Source of the DNA: Hetaerina americana
Taxonomy: Eukaryota > Arthropoda > Insecta > Odonata > Calopterygidae
Reading direction: 5' to 3'
NCBI GenBank assembly: GCA_022747635.1
Contig: JAKTNV010000238.1
Span: 1 to 64,000 of the forward strand
Length of the DNA: 64,000 nucleotides
The position numbers and the translations under genes are program-made. Shown in pieces: positions 43,904 through 53,883 of the stretch. Under the pieces are notes generated by a model. It had not been told where the DNA came from and did not search any database. It saw only the letters and a list, made by a program, of their open reading frames with translations. Each line of letters begins with the position of its first letter. Position 1 is the first letter of the stretch.

Positions 43904-45939
43904 ACTCTTCACTACCCGAGTTCAAAACCCGCTTAAGTCATGTCAACGTGGAAGAAACTTGGACAGAATTTGTCAATATCATGCAAAAAGGAATCGTAGA
44001 TTTCATACCTATAAAATACGTTAAAGCAAATCGCGACCCTAGGTGGTACAATAAAGACGTTAGAAAAGCCCTTCGAAAGCAGAGAATGCTACACTCTAGG
44101 GTAAAGAGGGCAGGCGTGAACACATCATCTCCTGAGAATAAACAATTATGGGACACATATAGATCCTCTAAAATTGAAACCAAAAAACAATTACGTAGCG
44201 CCTTACTTGAATTTAAACGCAAAGTACTTTGCGAGCACTTGGACACTGACCCCAAAGCTTTCTGGTCATATGTTAGGGAAGTAAATGGGATTAAACAAAT
44301 CGTGGCTTGCTTAAGGGATTGTAGCAATGTAATTCATACAGACAGCGAGGTTAAAGCTAACATCTTAAATTCATTCTTCCAAAGCGTTTTCTCGAATGAT
44401 GTTGCCACCGCATATCTCCAAGAAACAATACATACTCAACCCATGGAAAAAATAACAGTGGACCAACAAGGAATTCTAAAATTACTTAATGAGATTAAAC
44501 CCAACAAATCCCCGGGTCCCGAAAATATACCAGCTAGGGTGATTAAACATTTAGCTCCAAACATTGCCCCGTACCTTGAATTTATATTTAACAAATCCCT
44601 CACAGAGTGCAAAGTACCTAAGATTTGGAAAACCGCGCAAATAACGCCTATTTTTAAAAGTGGTGACAGGGAGGATCCCAGTAATTACAGACCTATATCT
44701 CTCACTTCTATCTGTTGTAAAATCTTAGAGCACATAATTGTCAGTTCAATAATGAGACACCTTGACAATATTAACTTTTTAATTGACAATCAACACGGAT
44801 TCAGGAAAACCCGCTCCTGCGAAACCCAATTAGGATTATTTACACATGATTTACTTGTATCTGGTAAGAGAGGTAGGCAAGTGGATGCCATCTTCTTAGA
44901 TTTTCAAAAGGCATTTGATAAAGTCCCACATGGTAAACTCATTCATAAATTAAAGGTCGCGGGTATAAACAAGGGCGCCATAAGTTGGGTTAAAGATTTT
45001 TTTTCAGAGCGGGAACAGAGGGTAGTCCTTGATGGCGCTAGTTCCGACAGCGTTCGAGTCACGTCGGGGGTACCTCAGGGAAGTGTGATCGGGCCGTTAC
45101 TTTTCTTGATTTTTGTTAACGATTTGAACCGCGAAGTGAAAAGTAAAATTAGGATGTTCGCGGATGACACGGTGATCTATCGGGAGATATCTGGGGATGA
45201 GGATCGTTTTATTCTAGCGCAGGATTAAGATTGCATTACTAAATGGTGTTCTAACTGGGGATTGACTCTAAATTATAATAAATGTTCCGTGGTAAATTTC
45301 TTTAAAAGATCAACGGGATTTGCTTCCAAATTAGCTGGAGGTGACCTAGCAGTAGTTGATACGGTAAAATACCTAGGTGTCACATTCACTAAAGACTTAA
45401 CTTGGGGGACTCACATACGTAAAGTCTGCGGTCAAGCAAATAAAAAATTGGGATTCATTAGACGCATTGTCGGCAAAAGTGACTCAAAGGTCAAGGAACG
45501 TTGTTACCATGCTCTTGTAAGGCCTCATTTAGAATACGCATGCAGCGTGTGGGACCCGAGTGAAAAAGGTCTCATTCGGGAAATTGAGAAGGTTCAACGC
45601 CGGGCAGCCCGTTTTGTAAAAAATTCCTACGATAAAACGCAAAGCGTTACCGAAATGCTCATGGATTTGGGGTGGGAATCATTAGAAGAGAGACGATTCA
45701 ATGCAAGACTGAAATTATTAAATAAATTCAGATCCGCATGTTTCAGCACCGAGGTCTCGCAGATTATTCGTACTCCTACATACATTGGTCGCTTGGATCA
45801 TGCATATAAAATTCGGGAAATAGATGCCAGGACTAGCCGACTCAAGGACTCCTTCTTCCCACGGACAATACGGGATAGCAACTATAGAATTATAGATAGT
45901 AAAAATTCCACTTGCCACCCTTCAGTGTCTAAAAAATAA
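43904..45939 (+). pseudogene. LINE ORF2 reverse transcriptase (copy B)
   Basis: Linker and RT as in copy A: LNEIKPNKSPGPENIPA, PKIWKTAQITPIFKSGD, YRPISLTSICCKILEH, FLDFQKAFDKVPHGKL, then ISWVKDFFSEREQ (Trp kept), GVPQGSVIGPLLFLIFVND and RMFADDTVIYREISG. TAA at 45226-45228 replaces the Leu codon of copy A (AQD-stop-DCITKW against EQDLGCITKW). The thumb and C-terminal region continue in the same frame to 45939 (LVRPHLEYACSVWDPS), with a different C terminus (STCHPSVSKK) caused by a late indel. Confidence 0.9.
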
Positions 45940-46394
45940 TTAGTTCTACTTAAATGCATGCTCCTCCACTAACCTTATGTGTTTTGTTATAATAACCCAA
46001 TCTTTCCGAATGACCTCATTCGTGTTCTGTTCATCTGTTTTTAAGTTTCCCTTTCAATCCCTCGTCCCTCTCCGCGGGGGGAAATTCCTGCTACCTGCAA
46101 CGTTGGGTCGAATTCCCTTCCTTTTACTGTCTCTTTGGGGGGTTGAGTGTTTTTGGTGCATTTTCATGTGGTAGTGATGTTTCACATTCTTGCTTGTTGT
46201 GTCCTGGCTTGCGTGTTTTAGGATGGCTTTCGTGCTGTATCCTGGGGTGCAGTTTTTTGTTGTTTGGCGGTGTATGTGTTTGCATGAGTATTGGATGGAG
46301 GGAGTTTTGCATGAGTGTGTGCGCTGCTGGGGTGTAATTTTCCGTGTTGTTTTTTGCATGTGGTATTTTTCGTTTTTACGGTTGGTGACCTAAC

Positions 46395-46452
46395 ACCCCC
46401 CGCCACACGCCCTTGCGGCAGCTTGCGGGGTATTATGTAGATGTAGATGTAG
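46395..46452 (+). other. LINE 3' hairpin and ATGTAG tail (copy B)
   Basis: The same stem-loop and tail as copy A, with one change in the loop side (GCGGCAGC for GCGGCGGC). It directly abuts the ATGTCAGTA duplication. Confidence 0.75.
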
Positions 46453-47907
46453 ATGTCAGTAAAGATTGCCCTCTGATGATTTGCGGCGTGTGCAAGCAAG
46501 CGGGCCATCACCCGATAGATTGTCCCACCCCCACCCAAAAGCGAGATCAGGGAAACGCGGCCACCCCGGCCGGCAGGTCGGGGACGAATTAGTGCTCGTC
46601 GTAGCACCAGAAGTCGGCTTGACGGTCTCGGTTACAGTACTAGGTAGAGTGTATTCCTTTTTAGTGGATACCGGTGCCGCTGTGAGTATTATGCAGAGTA
46701 CAAGTTTCCCTTTTGGAAACCTAAAAATTGACGACTATTCCTCCCCTGTGAGAAGTGCCTCCGGCCATGCGCTCGCCACACTAGGGCAATGCAACATACC
46801 TTTCATTAGCGATGGAGAAGTTTACCCTCCCGATACATTGATTGCAAATCTAGGGAAAGTACCGTATGACGGTATCCTCGGACTAGACTTCATTGTAAAA
46901 TACGGAAGTAGCATTTCGAGCGGAGAAGGTAAAATGAAAATAACAGAAGGGCACGAAACCATGTTAAAATCAGGTTACTCAAAACAGAAAATGTCCGCTG
47001 TATTTTTAGAGGACATAATTTCAACTGATGATATCCAAGCAGTGCCTAAAACACAGAGTAATGAATCTTTCAAAGAGGATAACGCCAGCAGAAGCTCAAA
47101 GGATTAAGTGAATGATGGACTCGTGGCTGTTGATGATTTGCTTAATATTAATTGGGAAGAGTTGAGTGATGATATATTAGTGCCGTCAGGAATCGAAGTC
47201 ACAAGCACCGGTTTGCTTGGGGACATTTTTGGGGATACTGAAGATGTCTTGGTTGAGGCCACTCACTCTAGCGGGACAGAAGGACGAGTAACCTGTACGC
47301 GAGAAATTTTTAATGGAGCAAATCTAACTGTTGGGCAGAAAGGCGAATGTAAAACGTCAGTTGTTGAAAGCGATCCATCCGTAGTCCATGCAGAAAGTAA
47401 TTGCGGGACAGAAGGACGAGTAACCTGCACGCAAGAGAAAGCGTCGCATGAAGCTACATTTGTTGATACAATTAAAATTCCTCCACGCTCGGTTATGTTG
47501 ACGAGTACAAAGATTCAGGACTATTATGGCGAGGATATCATTATTCAGGGAAGGGAGGGAGATGTATTAATACTTCCAGTTCTAGCAACCGTCTCCCCCG
47601 ATGGTGTAATACCTTTGTTGTTGTGTAACACACGGCCCGAACAAAAGATGTTAAGAAAAGGGTCCTTATACAGTTTCAACATTTTTTCAGAAAGTCATGA
47701 ATTACTAGCTGTAAATTCGATTGAAACAGAAACCCCAGAAATGTGGCCCGAGCACCACTCCACCGCTGAGTTACTGTCACTATTCTCGTTTTCTGATACT
47801 CCAAATGAAGCGACTGACTCTTTAAAGCAACTTTTACTAGAGTATGCAGATATTTTTATCCACGGGGATATTAAATTGGGATGCACAACCTGGTACAGCA
47901 TACCATA
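46453..47907 (+). pseudogene. gypsy A gag end, protease and spacer
   Basis: Resumes the zinc-knuckle region (SVKDCP, MICGVCKQAGHHPIDCP). The protease: VTVLGRVYSFLVDTGAAVSI (D at about 46672), SPVRSASGHAL (flap region) and YDGILGLDFIVKYG. A stop at 47105-47107 interrupts an acidic spacer. Its second half has two copies of GTEGRVTCT (47276 and 47405) and then PRSVMLTSTKIQDYYG and PLLLCNTRPEQKMLRKGSLY, a deoxyuridine-like or linker fold before RT that I do not recognise. A one-base deletion near 47885 shifts into the RT frame. Confidence 0.8.
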
Positions 47908-48879
47908 GATGTGGGAGATTCCAAACCAATTAAAAAGTCTCTATATCGCGCCCCTCATTCTCAAAGAGAAGCTCTTAAGGAGTCCATCGGGGATATGCTT
48001 GAACAGGGAGTCATATCTCCATCTACCAGTCCATGGTCTGCTCCTCTGATTCTAGTAAAGAAAAAGCATGTTCCAGGAGAACCTGTCAAGTATTGGCCTT
48101 GCATTGACTATCGCGCTCTGAACGCCGTCACTAGAAAGAAAGTATTTCCACTGCCAAATATGGACGAAATATTCGATCAGTTAGGAGGGACAAAATATTT
48201 CAGTTGCCTAGATTTATCTAAAGGTTACTGGCAAGTTGAAGTAGACGAAAAAAACAGGGCACAAACCGCTTTTAGCACTCCAGACGGGTACTACGAGTGC
48301 AACAGGATGGCATTCGGCCTTTCGAACGCGCCTTCCACATTCATGCGTCTTATGACAACCGTACTAGATGGAATGATCAATCGAGGAGTTTTGTTCCATC
48401 TCGACGACATATTACGGCATGATGAGAGCATGGAAAAACACATACTAGGCTTGAGAGAAATTTTTTCAAGACTGAGGAAAGCGAATTTGAAACTGAAACC
48501 ACAAAAATGTGAATTCTTACAAACACGAGTGATATTCCTCGGTCACGTCGTTTCCGCTAATGGGTTGGAACCCGATGAAGAAAAAATACATGCAATAAGC
48601 AGTTTTCCAGCACCACGTAACGTTAAGCAACTGCAATCGTTCCTTGGGTTAGTGGGATATTACAGGAAATTTATTTTGCATTTTGCTCAATTTTCGAGTC
48701 CTCTTACCTCGCTAACAAGGAAGGATACGGAGTTTATTTGGGAAAGAGAGCAACAAGAATCTTTTGAAAAATTAAGGGCTTGTCTCACGAGTCAACCCGT
48801 ATTGCGATTCCCTGACTTTTCGAAAGAATTCATTTTGACCACTGACGCTTCTTCCGTGGCGATTGGAGGAGTGCTGTAG
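47881..48879 (+). pseudogene. gypsy A reverse transcriptase
   Basis: SPSTSPWSAPLILVKKK, PCIDYRALNAVTRKKVFPLP, FSCLDLSKGYWQVEVDEK, NRMAFGLSNAPSTFMRLM. The catalytic box reads VLFHLDDILRHDES where Y-L-D-D is expected, so Tyr has become His (about 48390-48410). The connection, FLGLVGYYRKFILHFAQ and PDFSKEFILTTDASS, leads into RNase H. An amber TAG at 48877-48879 follows GGVL, within the RNase H start. Both Asp residues are present. Confidence 0.88.
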
Positions 48880-50313
48880 CAGAATTTTGAAGATGGCGAG
48901 CATATGATAGCATGCGCCAGCAAGCAGTTGACACAGCAGCAAAAAGCATACTCCGCCACTGAACTTGAGTGTTTGGCGGTCGTACATATGATTAGAAAGT
49001 TCAGAGTATATCTTTTAGGCCGTCCGTTCACTTTAATCACTGATCATAGCCCGCTCCGATGGCTACTTGCCCTTTCCGAGCCGAAACCCAGACTGGCTAG
49101 GTGGATAATGGAGCTCACCGAATACTCGTTTACAATAAAGTACAAAGCAGGAAAAGATATTCCGCACGTAGACGCTCTCTCCCGCGCAGTGAACCCAATA
49201 GTAAATGCCCTCCATCAAGACACGGAATACGAGCCAGTTTGGGATAAAACCAAGATTGCGCAAGAACAGTCAATTTGTCCGGAACTTCGACCACTGCGTA
49301 CGCTAGCGGAAGAACGAAACCCCAACTATCTCTTAGACGAGCATGGAGTACTCTGTAAAATCCACGTTAAGACCCCCGATCCACTATACACCATCTGTGC
49401 ACCCGTAAGCATGAGAGATTACATATTACAAAGATGCCATGACAGCCCCTTAGCAGGACATCTAGGAATAGAAAAAACATTAAATATTGTGCAAAGACAT
49501 TTTAATTGGCCCGGGCTGTACGTCGACACTCGAAATTACGTTAGTAATTGCGTAAGCTGCAAGAAACGAAAAGGAAGAAAGGAAAGAATACCTATTCAAC
49601 CTGTCACCGAAGCGTCATATCCGTTCGAGAAAATTGCTTTGGATATAATTGGTCCATTAAAAGTATCCAATAGAGGCAATCGCTACATACTATCATGTCA
49701 AGATTATCTTACGAGGTATCTTGAGGGTATACCTATCATCGATCAATCCGCAGAAACTGTAGCTCGAGCCTTCGTAGAGCAGATCATTTGCCGTCATGGG
49801 GTGCCAGCCACCCTTCTCACTGACAGAGGTGCCAATTTCACATCACAGCTTATGAGGCGAATTTGTGATCTATTGAAAGTAAAGACAATTTTTACCTCCC
49901 CTTACAATCCCGCTTCCAATGGTAGGCTGGAGAGGGCGCACCAATCTTTTGCCGCCGTTATTTCTCACTATGTCAACCAAGACCACTCGGATTGGAACGA
50001 TCAACTAAATTTTGCAATATTTGTGTACAGAAATAGCAAACGTCGAATCACAGAGCAAACTCCTGCTTACCTTTTATATGGGAGGGAATTGGATATGCCT
50101 TGGGATATTGTCTTACGACCCCTCCTACCGTGTTACACGGAGGTACCCCCGTACGATCACGTTTTGCAACGCCGGCTCCAAATCGCGCGCGCGCAAGCGG
50201 CAAAGAATAACCAGCGTAACATACAAAATGAGCATTTTAAATACAATAGGAACTTACGGTTGCCGCCTATTCTTAACGGGCAACTCGTGTTGCTGCGCAC
50301 GATGATTCGGCTA
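48880..50313 (+). pseudogene. gypsy A RNase H and integrase, C-terminus lost
   Basis: In frame with RT after the amber stop. RNase H: ACASKQLTQQQKAYSATELE, FTLITDHSPLRWL and GKDIPHVDALSRA. Integrase: HHCC region (HDSPLAGHLGIEKT, CVSCKKRKGR), catalytic IALDIIGPLKVSN, LLTDRGANFTSQL and ASNGRLERAHQSF. The Asp, Asp and Glu are all present. The reading ends in GQLVLLRT at about 50300, just before the conserved GPY-type region, because the LTR of gypsy B begins at 50314. Codons beyond that belong to the LTR. Confidence 0.88.
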
Positions 50314-50698
50314 TGTTGCGCTTGTTGCGACAGCGTGTTATATTCCTGACTCAACTTCGGACGAGGGCTCAACCTAGGTTACGTTCATTGTGACCGCGTC
50401 CACCCTGCCATACTCCTTTCCTTTCCGACGGACGAGGGCTCTGCCTAGGTTATGTGTTTCGTGACCGCGTCCACCCTCTATATACCGTGTCTCAGGTAAT
50501 TTTCTGCCACTTTAATTCTGTCCGCCCTCGTGTTGGTTTACTGAGGGTCTAGCCATCCATAATTTGCTTATACTTATGTAAATGGTGCATTATGACTGAT
50601 GTTGGGTAATATACGGCTGCTTTGGTGATACTCGGTGTAGTTACTCTGACCTTCCCCGATACCGTTTGTGTCGCACCATAGAAACCCCCGTTGCGACA
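50314..50698 (+). repeat. gypsy B 5' LTR (385 bp)
   Basis: Starts TGTTGCG and ends TTGCGACA (imperfect TG...CA termini). It holds two 49-base repeats at 50358-50406 and 50429-50477 and a TATA box at 50477-50484. It is followed four bases on by a primer-binding-like site and later by gag, so it is a 5' LTR. It truncates the gypsy A integrase. Confidence 0.8.
50358..50477 (+). promoter_or_regulatory. Duplicated U3 element in gypsy B LTR
   Basis: A 49-base unit (CGGACGAGGGCT...GTGACCGCGTCCACCCT) occurs at 50358-50406 and 50429-50477, 71 bases apart, with about 8 differences. It sits immediately upstream of the TATA box TCTATATA. Duplicated enhancer-like U3 units are common in LTRs; an enhancer role here is inferred. 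Confidence 0.7.
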
Positions 50699-51054
50699 TA
50701 TTGGTGTTTGGTGAGGGGTTGCGCGGTTGGACTAGTGATTTATTCAGTGTATGCGACAGTGTCTCATTGATTATCATGTGCCCGTGTACCTCTTTAAATC
50801 GGAAGTTCCGTATTTTCTCGGACAGGTGGGATATGCTAATCTGTGCATAGCTAGCGAATTATTATTTTAAGACACGTGCTATAACCTCATCGCGATTCTC
50901 TGCGCGCAATTAAACTAAGGGTCACTTCGTCAGGAACCATCAATTAGCCCATTCAGCGCCCACCATGGGTATCGGATACACTCGGAGTATGAAAAAATAA
51001 ATTAAATAAGCACAGTCAAATTTTAATGTAATTAGCATTGGGTTGAATTTCGCG

Positions 51055-52200
51055 ATGGATGGCCTTAACCCTCATAGACTGGGGAACCCTAACCCTTTTC
51101 TCGATTATCACGAAACCGCAATTGGATTGAAATTCGGCAGTGCACTCAACTTCACACCTTTGGTTAATGTGTTAGAACAGCCGGGAAGTAGCGCGAGTCC
51201 GCAAAATGGTTGCGGAGAAGCAGCGCAAACCGCCGCTATTGGCAGCCAGATTCATTTAATTCCAACGTTTAGCGGGGAAGATGAGATTGGGGTTGGCAAA
51301 TTTTTGGAAAGCGTTCGTATTGTAAGTCATCTTAGTAGTTGGAATTGAAGCACAGACCTTAGGAGTCGCTCAACTTCGGCTTGGAGGAACCGCCGCGGAT
51401 TTTGTCTCTGCAAATCATCACATATTAGGTTCATACGCGGACTTTTCCATTAATCTCAAAAGGAGATTTTCCCTAAAGGCATCTCCAATCATGTTAGAAA
51501 AAACATTTAACACTTGCGTACTAAAACCGCTGGAGAGCGTCGCAGAATTTCTAACCAGATTGCGCCATGTCGCCCGTAGGCTACGCGAGTCATGGTGCGA
51601 TATTGATTCAGAAACAGCGAAGAATTCAAGGTAGACTTCGTGTGCAATTTTTAATTGGGCTAAAGGAAGAGATTGGTAGGTTTGTGTTGGTTCGTAATCC
51701 AACAAACTTGATTGAGACAGAAGGGTTCGCAAGCGTTGAAGAAGCTAGCGTCAGAAATTACGCCGTCAACAGAGACGTAAATTCACCACAACAGTCTCAT
51801 GCGTGGTTGTGTCAGTAACCCCCTAGGTGGCCGCCATCTCCAAATATAACGCCTTCGTAGGGTATGAACGCGAATCCGCCAAATGTTGCAGGTTGGCAGT
51901 TTCCCGTGGAACAAATGAACGCCGCACAGGCTGTCGGAAGGGGTTCCAAAGTAAGACTGCTTCCCCCGGTGCAAGTAGGGACACCGAAGGATAGATAATC
52001 ACGGCGCACGCGTTTGCTTTCGCTGCGGTAAAACCGGTCACATTGGTCGAGCGTGTAGAGAGAGGGAGAGGGGAACGAGGCCGTCTTTGTGTTTAAATTG
52101 TGGAAATGAAAATCATATGGCTAAAGATTGCCCGCTCCTGAAATGAGGCATTTGTCAAAGGACTGGCCATCTTCCCAGACGCTGCCCGAGGCGCGAAAAT
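51055..52200 (+). pseudogene. gypsy B gag
   Basis: MDGLNPHRLGNPNPFLDYHE, then IHLIPTFSGEDEIGVGKFLE and SVRIVSHLSSWN (retrotransposon gag N-terminal pattern). Many stops and frame changes follow from 51348. Zinc knuckles are still clear near the end: [14 protein letters not shown] (about 52012), [14 protein letters not shown] (about 52093) and CGICQRTGHLPRRC (about 52147). All three are CCHC (C-X2-C-X4-H-X4-C). Confidence 0.78.
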
Positions 52201-52235
52201 CCCTTCGTGGCGGGAAACGCCGATCTCCCGACTGG

Positions 52236-52554
52236 GAGGTCGGGACAGATTTAATTCTAGTGGTAACTCAAGAAGCAGGATGGACAATAGTAGTTAATAA
52301 TTTAAGAAAGATAACAATTTTCTAGTGGAAACGAGAGCAGCCGTTACCATCATTGATAGTAAAAAATTTCCTTTTGGCCAATTAAGGAATTCTGATTACA
52401 ATTCTCGGGTGAGAAGCGCGTCAGGTCATCCCTTGCCAATCATCGGAGAGAGTTCGTGCAATTTTTGATTGATCATAAATTATATCCCCATGACATCTTA
52501 GTAGTGGATTTGGGGGAAACGAACTATGACGGTCTTCTAGGCCTTGATTTTATG
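52236..52554 (+). pseudogene. gypsy B protease, upstream half
   Basis: DLILVVTQEAGWTIVVNNLR parallels DELVLVVAPEVGLTVSV of gypsy A. After a frame change, VETRAAVTIIDSKKFPFG takes the place of VDTGAAVSIMQS. The catalytic Asp-Thr-Gly is thus changed to Glu-Thr-Arg. Then VRSASGHPLP and YDGLLGLDFM, where the SINE-like insertion starts at 52555. Confidence 0.75.
52541..52554. repeat. Left target-site duplication of the SINE-like element
   Basis: GCCTTGATTTTATG recurs exactly at 52848-52861. Confidence 0.88.
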
Positions 52555-52847
52555 AATTCCAAAGAAACTGCGGGAGACGCCGCAACAGTAACTTTTAACG
52601 GAGTCATCCGCTAATGTGCATTTCAATGCAACAATTTCAGAGTGTAAAAATCATTCGCCTTGACTGGGATTCGAACCCAGATCCTTCAATATCCGGTCGA
52701 GTGCTGTTGTTCCCTTAAAAGCCCCAAAATTTCAGAGTTTAAGAGGACGCCTCGGTAGCTTAAGTGGCTAAAGCACTCCACCGGATATTGCGGGATCTGG
52801 GTTTGAATCCCAGTCAAGGCGAATGATTTAAACACTCTGAAATTGTT
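52555..52847 (-). mobile_element. Palindromic tRNA-derived SINE-like element
   Basis: 293 bases inside the gypsy B protease with a perfect 14-base duplication; removing it restores GLDFMVCYGKSIS, parallel to GLDFIVKYGSSIS of gypsy A. It contains two tRNA-like heads facing each other. The 69-base arms 52628-52696 and 52781-52849 are reverse complements with about 5 mismatches. Each arm has a pol III box B (GGTTCGAATCC on minus; GGTTTGAATCC on plus). The plus head also has a box A (TAGCTTAAGTGG at about 52756). Orientation is set by similarity of its outer parts to the second member at 55812-56048. No poly(A) tail is seen. I do not recognise the family. Confidence 0.72.
52745..52823 (+). other. 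tRNA-like head with box A and box B
   Basis: GCCTCGGTAGCTTAAGTGG... to ...CAAGGCGA is about 74 bases. A 5' GCCTCGG and 3' TCAAGGC can form most of an acceptor stem, and a D stem (GCTT with AAGC) and a T arm (GGGTTTGAATCCC) form well. The anticodon arm does not fold, so a working tRNA gene is unlikely; it is best read as a tRNA-derived promoter. Confidence 0.6.
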
Positions 52848-52858
52848 GCCTTGATTTT

Positions 52859-53883
52859 ATGGTTTGTTACGGGAAAAGTATATCGTTCAATAAACGGAAA
52901 ATAAGAATGGGTGAGGGACACGAGACATACCTTAAATCTAATTGCGTAACATCGCAGATGAACGAGCCCATAGGCGCCCATGAAATTGGAGTTTCCGAAG
53001 AGGTCAAGGCGTTATATTCTTTCATTTATGGTATAATTAATGGCAATGATTCGCAAATGGCCACGTATAATTTAGCATCCCTTGAGGAAAAAACGATAAG
53101 CGACACTAAAAACCAAAGTGCTTTTCCGGCAGAGATAATGAAATGTAACTCGCGAATAAACGGCAGTATGGAGGGAATTTGTTTTCAAGTAACGACGGAG
53201 GAATCGACAGAAGGGAATAAGGATAACGGATCTCTAAATAAGGATTCACAGAAATTAGCAGAGGTGGCGAAGGCCGAAAGAGTCATAGAGAGGTTGCCAC
53301 CCGCGTCGCAAGCAAGCTGCACCGCTAGGGACGAAGTTAATGGCGATGTCTTCGAGGTTTCCACCGACTCCCGGTTTGGGATAAAGAAGTCGGGTGATGA
53401 TTTTGTTTTTTCGCCAGTAAGAGAGGATAGATTTGTTGTCCCCTTGTGCGATGGCAAAGTTCGCGAAACTCAGACCGGCGCTAGTAATGGGATTGGCCGA
53501 TCAAGCAAAACTGTATCAGAGGACTCTATTAGAGTAGCGCCGTTATCCGTTGTGTTGTCGAAGATAAAGAGTCAGATGGTTGAAGGCAAAGAAGTGCGAG
53601 TCTTTGGAAGCGAGAGAGATTTATTATTTCTGCCGAGCATTGCTTCGGTGTCACCTGTAGGCAATGTCCCCATATTACTTTGTAACATTCGTAGCAGCGA
53701 ACAAAAGGTAAAAAGGGGATATGTAGTTGAGGTGGCGCCATTCCGGGAGGAAGTTCAGGCACCCCTCACTAACTGGGTAGACGCTGAGGACGAAAACTTC
53801 TGGCCAGATCCTTCCGCGCGTAGGGGCACGTGTCCACTCTCTAAACATCATTTTTTAGGGATGCCGAGAGGAAGAGGCAGTTA
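52859..53883 (+). pseudogene. gypsy B protease end and acidic spacer
   Basis: Opens MVCYGKSISFNKRKIRMGEG (matching KYGSSIS...KMKITEGHET in gypsy A). A long acidic, low-complexity region follows without repeats of the GTEGRVTCT type. Then APLSVVLSKIKSQMVEGKEV, FLPSIASVSPVGNVPILLCN and EQKVKRGYVV align with the same spacer fold in gypsy A (LPVLATVSPDGVIPLLLCN). It ends ENFWPDPSAR, parallel to EMWPEHHS just before RT of gypsy A. The frame is open for 341 codons, surprisingly long in so decayed an element. Confidence 0.77.

Larger units (their letters stand above)
41485..46452 (+). mobile_element. CR1/L2-like LINE, full-length copy B
   Basis: 4968 bases from TCATTCTCTGCC to the (ATGTAG)n tail, colinear with copy A and only slightly diverged. 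It is flanked by ATGTCAGTA on both sides, inside the zinc-knuckle region of gypsy A gag. It has intact ORF1, intact endonuclease motifs including GGDFN, and intact FADD. The faults are the endonuclease-RT frameshift shared with A, a private stop at 45226, and a late frame change near the C terminus. Confidence 0.93.
39545..50313 (+). mobile_element. Ty3/gypsy element A, interrupted by two LINEs
   Basis: LTR end, primer-binding-like site, leader (with LINE copy C 39805-40342 inside), gag (40439-41484), LINE copy B (41485-46452), then gag end, protease, spacer, RT, RNase H and integrase to 50313. The LTR of gypsy B cuts off the integrase tail there. Removing LINE B and one 9-base duplication joins two halves of a zinc-knuckle region. 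Coding order and motifs are standard gypsy. Defects are listed with each part. No 3' LTR of this element remains. Confidence 0.88.
50314..53883 (+). mobile_element. Ty3/gypsy element B (LTR to protease spacer)
   Basis: Same family group as gypsy A by gag start, three zinc knuckles, protease and spacer, but much more decayed. It has an LTR, a primer-binding-like site at 50702-50718 and gag from 51055. The protease is interrupted by a SINE-like insertion. The spacer reads to 53883, after which reverse-strand LINE sequence begins. RT, RNase H, integrase and 3' LTR are absent. Confidence 0.83.

Noticed and set aside
52745..52823. A functional tRNA gene
   Set aside because: Box A, box B, D and T arms are present, but the anticodon arm does not pair, the acceptor has mismatches, and the sequence lies in a transposed unit with an inverted partner.
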